Both the position numbers and the translations under genes were made by a program. From Chamaecrista fasciculata (lineage: Eukaryota > Streptophyta > Magnoliopsida > Fabales > Fabaceae): a DNA stretch of 64,000 bases. Location of the stretch: contig QANZ01033450.1 in the NCBI GenBank assembly GCA_003254925.1, positions 20,721 to 84,720 of the forward strand, written 5' to 3'. Shown one piece after another: positions 10,188 through 23,466 of this stretch. Within the stretch, counting starts at the first letter, position 1. Every line of letters begins with the position of its first letter. The notes under the pieces are model-generated. The model was not told the origin of the DNA, made no database searches, and saw only the letters and a list, made by a program, of their open reading frames with translations.

Positions 10188-12221
10188 ATGAATTCCCATT
10201 TTCCCAATACTATTGATGCTCTTCAACTTCCGAAATCCCTTCTACCCTCTAAAACCCTCTTCGGCCATTTGCCACAATCCTCTTCACCTTGCTTATCTTC
10301 TTCTAAACGCCTTCTGAGAACCAGATTACGCGATAAAAAGACTTGTATTAGCTACAGGAAACTCAGAACAAGTGCTTGCAAAGCTTCGAATTCAGCTCCC
10401 AATTCAATTACAGTAACCCAGAATGAAGAAGAAGATGCTGAGTCCGTTCAGCTATTCGAGGTTTGTTTTTTCACTCGCTATATCTCTTTGTCTGTTTAGT
10501 TGCGTCAAATAGAGACTGGGTTTTGAAAACTGAGAACTTAGGTGCCTGTTTACTCAGAATACCTTCGGTAATAGTTAGACTGTTCTGATATTATAATGAT
10601 TAACTTAGCTACTAAGCGGACACTAAACGTACTGTATTGATGACGTTTCATTGCTGAACGATGAATTTGGATTGTGGAAACTTTATTTGCTTGTACCAGA
10701 TACATGAATAGTTTGAAAGTAATAAGCTTTTAAATCATTTCCGCTGGAATGTATACGAAGTGCCTCACTTCAGCAATGCATCAATAACTCTGTTGCGTTT
10801 CTATGGTATAAACTTGGAAAGATGTGGTGTTTGGTACTATCTTAGCTGGTTGGCAACATTTGGTATGCTTTTGAGAAAAGAATTACATCAGAGATGGATA
10901 TTTGTAAGAAACTTTGTTTTGCTTTTCAGTTTCCCGGAGGCTTTGTTATATGCGCTAGTGATTGTGAGAATATCATGCTTTGAACTTCTAAAATACTAAG
11001 ATTGTTATGATTTTGATATATTTTCAGAAACTAAAGGAGGCTGAAAGGAAAAGAGTAAATGATTTAGAAGAATTCGAAAACAAAGCTAATGTGCAGTTAG
11101 AGAGGCAACTTGTCATGGCTTCATCCTGGAGCAGGGCTTTGTTGACCATGCGTGGCAAACTAAAGGGTACAGAGTGGGATCCAGAGAACTCACACAGGAT
11201 AGACTTCAGTGATTTTTTGAGACTTCTTGACTCAAATAATGTTCAGTTTATGGAGTACTCAAACTATGGTCAAAACATATCAGGTAATTTTCTTTTTGCC
11301 AGGAGCATTATGCTGATATAGAACCATTTGGTTAAGTGCTTTACTGATCAGTTTAGGTTAGTGATAACTGGTGAGGTGGATATTGACCTTAAATGCTAAT
11401 AAAATATATTAGAACAAACTATAGTTCATAACTCCATCTTATCTGTTTTCAGTCCTTGGAAAGGTTAGTTGATATATCTTAGCTCACTGTAAGCATCATC
11501 CTATGATAATAAATACTAAATGTTTCAGCAGTAATACTTTTATTGATTGATCAAATTGATTCCATGATGGGTACTATTTCATATAATCATTGGTATCTGT
11601 TTCAGTAAATGAAGTTTAGCTGTTGCTAATATCAATATGTTTGGAAGTTTTAGAGAAGAGGGGATGGTATGGTAAGGGTAGAAATGGAGTGTAGAAGCGT
11701 TAGTTTCCTCTTGTTTGGAAGATTAGTGAGAAGAGTAAGGGAAATGGAAAAGATGAATAACATTTCAATTACAGCATAGCCCTTATATAATGTATATCTT
11801 TTTGTATTTAGTATGGCAGATGAAATAATACATTACAGGTTTCTAAACTAAAGTTGTTTCCTTCCTTTCTCCTCCCCAATTTGGAAAAGGTGAGCAATGG
11901 TCTCTTTAATTCTTCTTTCTTTCATAATTTTAAACCCTCAAACAACAGTAATTGTTCTGATTACATTGCTTCCTTTTCCATCCCCTCATCGCCCTTTTAA
12001 AAAAAAAGTAACAGAGGTGAACATTCCGCTCCATACCTAAAGTGCATAAAAAAGCAAAGTTACTAGGAATAGTGATCTAGAACAAATGAACTTCAGGATT
12101 GGCATTATTACATCAAGCCTACCTCAATGTGCATTTTTCTCTAAATTTCTGTGGTGGCAAGAAAAGAGGGAAGGATAAAGGAAAATTTTCGAATGTGAAT
12201 CTTTGCTAGTGATTTCTTGTA

Positions 12222-12252
<31 letters not shown>

Positions 12253-15200
12253 TAGTATTTTAATTTTGATAAGAGGAGAAAGAGACTGTAATTTCTTTGA
12301 TCATTTGTGGCAGATTTATGTTTGCAAATTGCAGAGAATTTACATCATCCCTGAATAACTTGTTAGTTTTGAAAAATAGAGAAAGCGTCGAAGGGGCCAT
12401 ATGATAATGTTTTTATGATTAAAGTTTCCACTGTCTTAGCTTGTTAACTCTATTTCAGTCGCTGATCATTTTGTTCTTTTCCTTTGAGTAGTGCTATGGC
12501 TGAAACCTTTGATTTTAGTACTAGTGTTTGCATATAATTTCTAGATGAAAATAGAATTTGTTAAAGAGAAGAGAAAGAATACATGAACAAGTATTAAAAA
12601 CAAAAGGAGAAGACATCCTATATATATATGAAAAACAAGTGTCCAAGAATCTAACTCATTACTCATTAGAGACTTCCAATCTCTCTGGAGGTCCAAGAGA
12701 CACTACTGGTAAAGAAACCTTTTGAAGAGAGCCATAAAGGGGACATCAAATAATCATTTTCCAAAGGTAAGGTGGAAGGAAAGTATTATTAAATGCTTCG
12801 CATTTCACTCCAACCGAAGACAAGACAGGTTTGTAAAAATAAGACACTGACAAAGAAATTTATGACCCTTATCCCTCCCCAAACCCTTGAACTTGATGTA
12901 CAGAAGTCCAAAGGAAAACCCAAGTACCCAACTTTGAACAGCGGAACCATACAAAGTATGTCAAGTCACATCAGAATGCAAAAGGACTTGGCATTTCGTG
13001 TATGAGATTCAAAAACATATAAACATATAACACATCAGGAGAAAAAGCCTATTCGGTCTTCTTTTGTATTAGTACTATCAGATATTGTTGTTCAAACATA
13101 TGCCTTTTCTTTGAAAGTGGCTTGACTTTCCTGTAACACATAGCCAATGTAGTAGAATTGTGTTTGAGCTTCTAATAAAATTAGAAAAAGAGCAAGTTTA
13201 GGAGCCTGATAAATCTAATTTCCAAACCCTGCTATCAGATAATGAGAAAACGTGGATTGGGGCAATAGTTTCTGGCAAAAAACAAGACCATTAACAAGAC
13301 CATAATTAAAATTCCCAGTGAAATTAAAATTCCAAGAAAAAGTCTGTTTTTAATAATTAAAAATCAGAATTCGAAGCATTATATAAAAATGATAAACAAG
13401 AAAGGCACAGAAAACGCTCAAGGAAATATTTTCCAAACCAATGATTCTTCCAAAAACACACAAAACAAAGGCATTGAAGAGAGAAAAGGATATACTTAAG
13501 AAATAAACTTCCAAGGGCTTGCATGTGTAGAACCTATCCTAGGATGGGCATTCCAATCATTCTAGGGAACACCATATATGCTTTGATTACCCTATGTCAC
13601 AAAGAATTAGATTTTAAGAGAAATTGCCAGAGCATTTTAGCCACTAGAGAGATGCTTTTAGACTTCTGTGTGCATATAATATTCTTTACCATACTCTTAA
13701 ATAGAAGTAGAAATTGCTATTGCTGTGTTGCACCGCAGTCCATAATGACACTGAATGTGTTAATATAGTGCTCAAATCATTCTTTACTGTTTTTTGCTCC
13801 TTACAGCCCCATGTTGAACATTTTTCAACTCAAAATATGCAGTGATTCTACCATACTACAAGAATGGGAAAGCAGCAGGAACTGAAAGGAACCCTAATGA
13901 TATTGTGTTCCGGCGTCATGTAGTTGACCGAATGCCAATTGATTGCTGGAATGATGTTTGGAGAAAGCTGCATCAACAAGTTGTTAATGTTGACGTCATT
14001 AATGTGGATGCTGTACCTGCAGAAGTATACTCAACCATTGCAACTGCAGTCGTATGGTCTATGCGCCTTGCCCTAGCTGTTGGATTTTATGTATGGATTG
14101 ATAACTTGATGAGACCAATATATGCAAAGTTGATACCTTGTGATTTGGGAAAACCTAGCCCTCAAACTAAGCAAACACTTGAATTACGTGGACTTGGATC
14201 ACTAGGCAAGAGTCGGTAAGCTGAGATTATTTGTTCTCCTTTGACTTTTGTTGCATTTGGCAAGTCTTAGCTTTTAGATATGTCCATTATTCTACTTCTA
14301 CCTATGATTATTAAAGGATCTTTCCCATTTTAAGACCTTCATAAAATATCTTATGTTTTCTGCTTAGGTGTTTCACTGGTATAAATAATTCATGTAGGCC
14401 TCCTTTGATGCACCGAGTAGGATAAGGTTTGATAATATTACATAGGATAAGACTAGATAGGATAAGGTACGATTGTACAAGTACTTGTATATAATACAGT
14501 AACTGGTGCAATATCATAGAACATTTAGAGTAATATAATATGGTACAGTTATAAATTCAGAATGGGACTGGGAGATGTTTATTTATTTATTTATTTTAAA
14601 ATAAGTCATTCTCTCTTTCCTTAAGAAATATTTAAATTATACAATTCTTTACTCTATTTTCAAAATATACACAAACACTTTAAAACTAAAAACAATCAAA
14701 ATACTGTCTAAGAAATGTTTTATCAGAAATTAAATGTAATATTCAAAATATTTTATATTTAGAACTTCCATTTCAATATGGTTTATTCTGTGTTGAAAGT
14801 TAAGAATTTATTTTATTTTAACTTAAAAAGAAATTATTTTGAATTGGTTAAATACATATTTAATATTTATTTTTTTTTCATTGTAAGAGTATGTTTCTTT
14901 TGATTGAAGGGGGATAAGGTGTAAATTTTCAAAATAAAGGAGTGAACCATGTGATCTTTGTAATTTACTTCTTTTTGGCCATTTCCTTAATAAGAAAATA
15001 TGTGTTAGATGTTCTTAGTTATCTGTGTTAATTCTAGATAAACAAGATGTAATTATTATACTAACAAAGTAACAAAGTTTGTGAAAAGGAAGAGAATGAG
15101 TTTTTTTTTTTCCAAGGACCATGTTAAAACTTTTCTTAAATTAAGGAACCAAGGTGATTTTTGCACTTCTTTAATTAATGTTTTAGACATTTAGATCTAA

Positions 15201-18200
15201 TTAGGGTAAAAGGAAGCTTGATTATATAATATGTTGAATTGTCAATCATTGTGTTATTCATGATGGGAGCTATAAGCTCATACAATCATACCAAACACTT
15301 GATAAATTAATTATATTGTATAAGCTTATACTACCAGACCTCATACAATGTGGCGAACGGGCCCCAAGTAAAATTCAATGCCTTACCCTTTTTCAAAACT
15401 CTTTTTAATAGGTGGCTAATTCTTTGTTTGCTTCCTGTTATTTCCTTCGGAAGATCATTCTGAACTTCATACACTTTTTCCCATAAACCATGTCCCAGTC
15501 AAATTAGTCTGCAGAACAGAGTCACTTACTGTTGACATCCAAAATACTTAGCAACCGATGGTGCTATGTATTAACTTGATCTGTGTGCTTGCTTTTGCTC
15601 CACTTTTGTTACAACAATTATTTGGAATAACAGCCACTTTCAGCTATGTCTACATAGGGTTCAATTTATGCTGCTTCTTTTCTTTTTTTTTTTTTGCCAA
15701 AGGGCTGCACTGCTGCTTCTATTTTTTCCTTTTAAGAAAAAATGGCTTTTTTATGCAGGAAAAAAGAGCAATACACTGTCTCCCCAGCTTACATTTGCCT
15801 GAACATTTATTGTTTATTATAATCTACTGAGTAGTCAGTTAATTTTCAATGCTGAAAGAAAAAGAATTGATAGCGATGTACTTTACTATGGGTTCTGATT
15901 TTTACACTTCCCCCAGGGCTAAATTTATATCTGCAGAGGAACGAACTGGCGTTACATTTGATGATTTTGCTGGCCAGGAATATATAAAGAGGGAACTGCA
16001 AGAGATTGTCCGAATTTTGAAGAATGAGGAGGAGTTTCAAGACAAAGGAATTTATTGTCCAAAAGGTGTGCTTCTCCATGGCCCTCCTGGAACTGGCAAA
16101 ACATTGCTTGCTAAAGCAATTGCGGGTGAAGCAGGGCTGCCCTTTTTTGCGGCAAATGGCACTGATTTTGTAGAGGTGTGGCACTGTGGCCTGTTCTTTG
16201 CTGTTATTTATATGAAATTAGTGCCAAGTGTGTACTAGGCTACAGGAAGTAGATGAACTCAAGTTTCTGTTCATTGTTGAAAGTTCAAATCCAAAATTAA
16301 TAAATCTTCTAAAAATACAGAGATTGAGATTCTATACAACATGGTCAATTGGAAATTCATCAGGGTTAGTAATTCCCTGTTGTTTCTGTTGAGAAAAAAG
16401 ATTAAGATAAAATCTTAGTAGGATTAGTATTTAGGTTTAAATGTTTGTTTTAGATTTTGATTAGGATTTGTATTCAGTTTATATTTATTTTATTTCAACC
16501 TTTTTGGATATGGGTAGTTAATTACTTACTACTTAGTTACACTTTTTCCTATGGAGATGGGTAGTTATGCCTTTGTCTGATATGGGTAGTTATGGGTAGT
16601 CTGATATGGAGAAGTGCACAAGAAAGTCTGATATGGGTAGTTATGCCTTCACATCATCAATAATATATCAATAAAATTATTTTGGAATCTTATTTAATAT
16701 GGTATCAGACTATCAGAGCCTAGTTCTTAGGTTACCTGGTTTTCAGGCTCCTAGGTTCCATGTTCCCAAGTTCTAGTCTCTTACTTCTGTCAAATTAAAT
16801 TTCCTCCCCAAGTTCTCTAGTCTCTTATCTCAACTATAATATATTGGTAGAATTATTTTGAAATCTTATTTTACAGTTTCGCTGCCTAGTAGCTAGTCCT
16901 CATAATGTAAATACACTAATTTGACATGGATTAGAGTATGATACTTCATTACATTTGTATTGTATATTTATTTGTATGGCTCACAATACCTTGGTAGTTT
17001 AAAGTTAGGAGGCAATTGGCTAATTTTGCTTCCTCTTCCCCCAGATGTTTGTAGGAGTTGCTGCATCACGTGTTAAGGACCTTTTTTCAAATGCCAGATC
17101 ATATGCACCTTCCATCATATTTATTGACGAGATAGATGCAATTGGTAGCAAACGGGGAGGACCTGATATTGGTGGAGTAAGATCATTAGCAAACTTATTT
17201 TCTTTTCCACTGCTACAACAACAGATTAGTAGATGAGATGAGATGACATAGAAAGTTAACTATTTAACATTTATGTTTCTATAGCATTTTTGGAATTAGT
17301 TTAAAATTATCACTGTACTACAGTTCAGAAGTAATACCATTTTCCTGAGGGTTAAATTATACCCGATAGCTAGTTAGTTTCTGAAATTTTAGTACTCAAG
17401 TCCAGTTTAATGTAACTGTAGACAATTCTTATAAAATGTAATTGTGTATAATAAGTCAATAACATTGGTAAGTTGATACTCATCTCAGCTTAAAATAATC
17501 ATGCTTTCATCTGTGGGGCTGAGTATTGATTTAGTTCATAGAATTTGTGCGCACAAACTGTGATAATGTTTATAGCCGCATATTCCTACTGCAGTCTTTC
17601 TCCTTCATAGACCGATGGTATTATCCGTGTATTATTACTGGATTAGGTAATTTTGTGGGGGAGCCAGACACCTTAAGCTTCTTGTGCACTTCTTTCATTT
17701 ATATTCATTTATTCTCCTCAACCCTCAGGGGATTTCTACCTTAAATTCTGTTTAGTTAAGGAAACTTAGAAATAGACATATTATGCCACACGTGAAACTG
17801 GAACATCATAACAATTGCCACGCTGACAGCAACTTGCTCTCAAATATTTTTTTTGTCCATATGTAAAATTAAAAAAAATGAAAACTCTTTGGGATTATCC
17901 ATGAAAGGGAACATGGGATAATGCCTGTTTGCAAAAATCACACTCTTTACTGTATAATTTTATCTTATGTTAATTCATGCATTCCTTTCTTCTCCCATGT
18001 CCTGCTGCTCCCATGTTCCCCTGTAACAAAGTCTCCATCTGCAATTGTGTTATATAGGGTGGTGCAGAAAGGGAACAAGGCTTACTTCAAATACTGACTG
18101 AGATGGATGGGTTTAAAGTCTCTACAGAACAGGTATCCTTCTATTTGTTCTCTAGTACTGTGAAGAATCGATTATCTGATATGATAAACTAGAATTTCAG

Positions 18201-20879
18201 GTGCTGGTGATTGGTGCAACAAATAGATTGGATATTCTTGATCCTGCTCTCTTGAGGAAGGGTCGTTTTGATAAGATTATCAGAGTTGGTTTGCCATCAA
18301 AAGAAGGAAGATTGGCAATTTTGAAGGTTTGTTTTGGCATGATTTTGTATGCATTTTGGGACCTAGCTTCTTGTAAGTTGCTTTGGGGTCTATAATGTTT
18401 TTCTTTCTTTTCATATTTTTTTTTCCATTATGGGTTTCAGGTGCATGCCAAAAATAAATATTTCCGTTCAGAGGAGGAAAAGGAGGTCCTACTAAAAGAA
18501 ATTGCTGTGCTCACTGAAGATTTTACCGGGGCAGAGCTACAAAACATACTGTAACTGATTCTTGACTGCATGATTGATATTGCTGTGTCAATCTGACTTG
18601 TGAATGGAAGCTGATTTATCATGAATCAAATGACAGGAATGAAGCTGGGATTTTGACTGCCAGAAAGGATTTGGATTACATTGGACGGGAGGAGCTACTT
18701 GAGGCATTAAAAAGGGTTGGTGGCTTATCCCACTTTTCTCTAACTGGGCAACAATCTTGCCTATTATGTGTTCAATTTATTATTTTCAATTTTTCATGCA
18801 AATTTATGTCCTTCGATTGATCTTATGGATTTGCAGCAAAAAGGAACATTTGAAACAGGGCAAGAAGATAGTGCTGAAGTTCCTGAAGAATTGAGATTGA
18901 GATTAGCTTACAGGGAAGCAGCTGTGGCTGTTCTTGCATGTTACTTTCCTGAACCCCATCGCCCTTTTGTCGAGGTTGCTTCTGAGATATTTCTTTCTTC
19001 TCTTTTGCATGTCCATTGTCTCAAAATATGGTGATTTTATCTTTGTCACTGTTGTGTTTATGGTTTACAGACCGACATAAATTCCATCAACAGCCAGCCA
19101 AATATGCAGTATTCTGAAATGTCTGGAAAGGTCTTTGCAAGAAAATCTGATTACATAAATTCTATTGTCCGTGCTTGTGCTCGTAAGTTATTTTGAACTT
19201 CTGATTTATGATATTCTGGTTAAGATAAGAATGTTTTCAATGTCTAGGAGTTTCGAGGGACCTTTTTCTGTTTCTTTTTTCAAAATATATTATACTGGGG
19301 AGAAAGGTTTGCGTCATTCTCTTTCAATAGGAATAATTTTCTTCTTAGTCTGTCTGTGTGTGTATCTTGGTTATTTGGATCTAAAATTGACCTACCATTA
19401 GTTTTATTACTTATGTTAATGATCATGTTAGTAGGTTCCAACTTTGTGAATTGTCGATATCAGATAAATATTCTGGTTCCAGAAGTCAACACAGACAAGC
19501 TTTTCTAATGTCTTTTATTATTATTATTTGTTACCTTTGCTTGTGGAATTATAGACTAAAACTTGTCCTGTGCAGTTCGGTTGTTGGCTCATTATTTTCT
19601 GTCTATTTGGTACATAAGTGCATACCTTGTACAGAAGTATATTTGAAACTTTCTATGTCGACCTAAGACAATAATTAACTAGAATTGCCAGTTTGGTTGT
19701 TAAGCTTTTTTTTTTTTTTTTGTAGCAAGAGTAATTGAGGAGGAGATGTTTGGGATTGACAACTTGTGTTGGATCTCTGCTAATGCAACGTTAAAAGCTT
19801 CTAGACTTGCAGAATTTTTGATTTTGCGGACAGGAATGACTGCATTTGGGAAAGCATTCTACAGAAACGAGAGTGATCTTGTGCCTAATGTATGTCTGGG
19901 ATCCAACCACAACACCTGGTTTTGCAATATTTTCTCTTTTTCACCTGACAGAAGTGTGCAATAGTACAATTTTAGTGGGCCTTATGTTAAAGCATTTGCA
20001 ACAGCTAGCAATGAAGCTTGAAGTACTACGAGACGAGTATATGCGTTTTGCTGTGGAGAAGTGTTCATCTGTGCTGCGAGAGTACCATTCAGCTGTTGAG
20101 ACAATCACAGGTCTCATTCTTTTTTTGATTTGGTTATTAACAAAATGGACAAATTACAGCAGCTACTTGGATTAATTTATATTCATAATATTGAATGTCT
20201 GATTTGTGACAATTAGGCTTGCGCTAAAATGAATTGGGAAGTATTGGTCAAGTATCATGTAAGAGGTTCTTGACTTTTGACAAACTTACTACTTGCTTAC
20301 TTTCATGCAGATATTTTGCTTGAAAAGGGAAAAATCGAAGCTGACGAAATCTGGGAAATTTACAAGAACTCTCCTCCTGTAGCTCAGGTAGATCTTAAAT
20401 TGAATTTAGATATGATTGTCCTGTTATGTTGATTGCCTTCTTTATTCATTCATTTATTTATGACATCTGTGTTGAAGATTCTTTTTGTATTTTATTTTGT
20501 TTCTTTTGTAGCCTAATGTAAGTCCAGTTGATGAATATGGGGCACTTATATATGCTGGACGATGGGAAATCCATGGGATTACTCTTCCAGGAAGGGTTAC
20601 ATTTGCGCCAGGCAATGTTGGATTTGCAACCTTTGGTGCACCCCGGCCAATGGAGGTACATGAAAAGCATATTCTTAGTCTTACAGGCTGCTTTGTTTTT
20701 TTTTTCATTTAGCTAATGATTCCTTTTTACTTCAGACACAAATCGTTAGTGATGAAACTTGGAAACTAGTGGATGATATTTGGGATAAAAAGGTTCAAGA
20801 AATTAGTCAGGAAGTTTCAAAGGAGATTGAAGAAGACGAAGAAAAACCACAACTTTTGATGGCAAGCCATTTCCTTTAA
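10188..20879 (+). CDS. FTSHI4: FTSHI4, protease-inactive FtsH-like AAA ATPase of chloroplasts
   Basis: Sixteen exons: 10188-10460, 11028-11283, 13843-14215, 15917-16175, 17045-17176, 18058-18132, 18201-18326, 18441-18550, 18637-18715, 18837-18974, 19071-19182, 19726-19889, 20005-20110, 20311-20387, 20512-20655 and 20736-20879. They join in frame to 855 residues, which I recall as the length of Arabidopsis FTSHI4. The Ser/Arg-rich N-terminus resembles a transit peptide. A membrane segment is at about 241-262, Walker A GPPGTGKT at 356-363 and Walker B IIFIDEID with D415/E416. The FtsH zinc motif HExxH is replaced by R587-E-A-A-V591, so it cannot be a zinc protease of the usual kind. FTSHI4 is embryo-essential in Arabidopsis, and FtsHi proteins work with the chloroplast import motor. 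A 3'-UTR intron at about 20901-21080 is possible. Confidence 0.95.
12222..12247. repeat. (AT)n microsatellite in FTSHI4 intron 2
   Basis: Uninterrupted AT dinucleotide run in the 2.6-kb intron 2. The rest of that intron (11284-13842) shows no gene I can recognise. Confidence 0.8.
14397..15365. mobile_element. Possible MITE in FTSHI4 intron 3
   Basis: The left edge (AGGCCTCCTTTGATGCACC, then GTAGGATAAGG) is loosely inverted relative to the right edge (TATACTACCAGACCTCATAC, then GTGGCGAACGGGCCCC). Rounded ends of the GGGCCCGTT type are common in plant hAT and Harbinger MITEs. The inverted repeats are degenerate and no target duplication was resolved, so the limits are approximate. Confidence 0.3.
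16387..16870 (+). mobile_element. Copia-type LTR remnant (TRIM-like) in FTSHI4 intron 4
   Basis: 16387-16699 begins TGTTGAGA and is followed at 16700 by TGGTATCAGA, the usual copia primer-binding site complementary to initiator methionine tRNA. The site is expanded to TGGTATCAGACTATCAGAGC, as if part had been duplicated. About 130 bp further on, 16829-16870 repeats the LTR 3' end (ATTATTTTGAAATCTTATTT), consistent with a much deleted second LTR. No gag or pol sequence is present. Short tandem TGATATGGGTAGTTATG motifs occur inside the LTR. Confidence 0.6.
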
Positions 20880-21971
20880 GAGTAACTTATGTGTCTCACA
20901 GGTTTGTGTGCATTTAGTTATATTCTAATTTCAGTTTTGCTTTTCCCGGGTTGTGATATGCTCTGGTCTTATTGTCATTGCATATTATTACTAAACAGCT
21001 TTTGATGCATAGTCTTGTTTCTACAAACCACATACTATGATAATATCTATCTGTTTCAATTTGCTTCCTCTCTGCGCAGCATCTTGAATTTATACACAAA
21101 AGGTCGAATTCTAAGAGTGAATCGAAATCGTTCGTCCAAAGAAACTAGCCTAGAGGTGATTGTAGAATTTCATTAAATTTTGTCAGAGGGACTCTTTCAC
21201 CACAGATGAAGCACTGGTTATTTCAGTTTGAGCTGTGGAGAAGCGTGATTCTATCGAAGAGTTAGGTGAATAAAGTTATTCCATTGGTGTTTGGCCTGTG
21301 ACAACCTTGAAAAATCAATTTTTGCAGAGGGAGTTATCCAGGCATACTGTAAATGAATGAACAGATTTTCTCAGTCTAATATAATATATTTGTCAAGGAA
21401 GCACATTTTTTGGTAAAACCGTAAAACCAATTTTTGGTCAAGATATTCTTCGCGTATTGCTATTTTTCTTTTCCTTCCTCATTCAGTTGTGGTGGTATTG
21501 TCTTGCCTCAATCTTCTTTCTTTTGCAGAGCCTTGTAAAATTAGAGTTGTTTATAATTAGTAATTACATCAGTGGGGTGGATGGAAAAAGATGTTCATTT
21601 TCTATACGAAATGGATGTATGAATTGATTGAAAATCAACATGTTTATGTGTTAATTATAGGGTGGTTAGCAAAATATAATGTTAGTTTTGATTGAATTGA
21701 CAATTTTCCCGAGTGCCATGTTTTGTGGACAAAAATAGCCAATTCATGAGTGTACTATGAATTTACAAAGATTGTATTGTACTTGTGAATTTTGAATAAC
21801 AAAGACAAAATGATACTAATTGTTTGTTAATTAGATAAACAAATTTGAGTAATCAGATTAATGGTTTAATCATTAGATTACAAAATTTTATTTATACAAA
21901 TATCAAATAACACTTTAAGATAAATAATTAAAAAGTCAGATTAAACATAAAGTAACAAAATGATATTAAGT
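20880..21971. other. FTSHI4 3' UTR and adjacent intergenic DNA
   Basis: The first 500 bp probably hold the 3' UTR; CACAG/GTTTGTG near 20900 and CTGCGCAG at 21080 could be a UTR intron. From about 21410 onward it is AT-rich with no gene or repeat that I recognise. Confidence 0.35.
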
Positions 21972-22380
21972 TTTAGGCCAAAACCTCAAATTGGTCCCTT
22001 ATGTATGGGGTGGATTTCAAATTGGTCCCTTATTTCTCATTTGTTTTAGATTAGTCTCATGTTTCCATAATTTTCTAAATTGGTCCAGAAAATATTGAAT
22101 GTGGTAATATCTTTCTCGTTTTGAATTTAAATGCGATAAATCTAGAGATACGAGTTTTTTTTTTATAAAATACATTAGGGCCATCAACAAACAATCAAAT
22201 TGAGTCTCCAGGGAGGGTAACTCTAAAAAACGAAGTTAGTCATATCTCTTGTTTCAAATTCAAATCATATATTTCATTTTAAATTCAAATGCGACGAGTT
22301 TAAAATTATACACTAACTTTTGAAAAGTGTTTTCTTGCCCCGTTGAGATAAGATTAAATGACCATTAAATGACCCCAAAT
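21972..22380. repeat. Degenerate foldback repeat, family C
   Basis: Contains repeated AAATTGGTCCCTTAT and GATTAGTCTCATG blocks of the kind seen at 28196-29036 and 57437-57838. Only one arm is clear. Non-coding. Confidence 0.4.
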
Positions 22381-22832
22381 ACTAGCATATATAGAGATAA
22401 GATTTTGAACAACAAATTAATATTACCATAACTCCATTTAACTCCTTCATCATCACACACTAGCAGGCCGTTGATAGCATATTATGTGATTTAATGTAGC
22501 AAATTATAACCATACGTTTGCAGGGATGCAAAAAGGCAACGTTGAAATGCAAACAAGGAACGGATGATATGAAAAAAATGAGCAACTAACGTACACAAAT
22601 AATGACAATATTTTCATCATATATTTATAATAATAACCAATAGAATATATTGAAATACTTTGAACAATTTCATAAGAAATTGAATTATGAACATATTTCC
22701 ATTTTCAATTTCCCTTAAACTTGATAAAAATTTCACAAAACTCTAATAATTTGGTAGTTGAAGCTTCTTCTTGTTCATGTTGGTGTGGCAAATGGAGAGT
22801 CTGAATGTTGCATGCATCTTTAATTTATTTCG

Positions 22833-23466
22833 GGAAAAGACCATTTTGTGTCCTTAATGTTGGGGTCAGTTTCAGTTATGCCCCTAACATTTGTTTTGGG
22901 TCAATTATATCCTCAATGTGAAACGTTGGTGTCAATTATACCCTAACCTCAAAGTTTCGTTTTGGTCTCTCAAGTCTCCGGCGAACTTTCCGGTAAGATA
23001 CACGGCGGACTATGAAAACTCCTAATCTAAGGTTTTTTGACTTCATGAGTTCTTGGGTGGCCTTCATTTTGCGAACAAATGACTGGAAATATGATTTTCG
23101 GCAATTGTGTAATTTTTCGGTGATTGTGTAATTTTTCGGCGACTATGTAATTTTTCGGCGGCTTGCCAGTCATCTTTTCGCAAAATGGAGGCCGTCATTG
23201 GTTCAAGGAGGTCAAAAACCTTGGATTTGGAGTTGTTGTAGTTGTCGGGGCCGCTGTGTATCTTGCCGGAAAGTTTGCTAGAGACTTGAGGGTTCAAAAA
23301 GGAACTTTGAGCAAAGTTAAGAGAGCAAAATAAAACTTCAAAAAAAAATGAAATTAGGATAATTGATACAAACTTTTCATATTGGGGACATAACTAACAT
23401 AAAACAAACGTTAGAAACATAATAAAACCGACCCGAAACGTTAAATGCGCCAAATAGTCTCTTGCA
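22833..23466. mobile_element. Foldback MITE, family D
   Basis: The left arm (GACCATTTTGTGTCCTTAAT, then CAGTTATGCCCCTAACATTT) is inverted relative to the right arm (AACGTTAGAAACATAATAAA, then GCGCCAAATAGTC). The middle has three tandem copies of TGTAATTTTTCGGCGRYT near 23105-23165. The same family is at 45058-45626. No coding capacity is apparent. Confidence 0.55.

Noticed and set aside
12793..13005. 70-codon open frame in FTSHI4 intron 2
   Set aside because: No recognised domain, no splice signals linking it to the FTSHI4 reading frame, and the flanking exons join perfectly without it.
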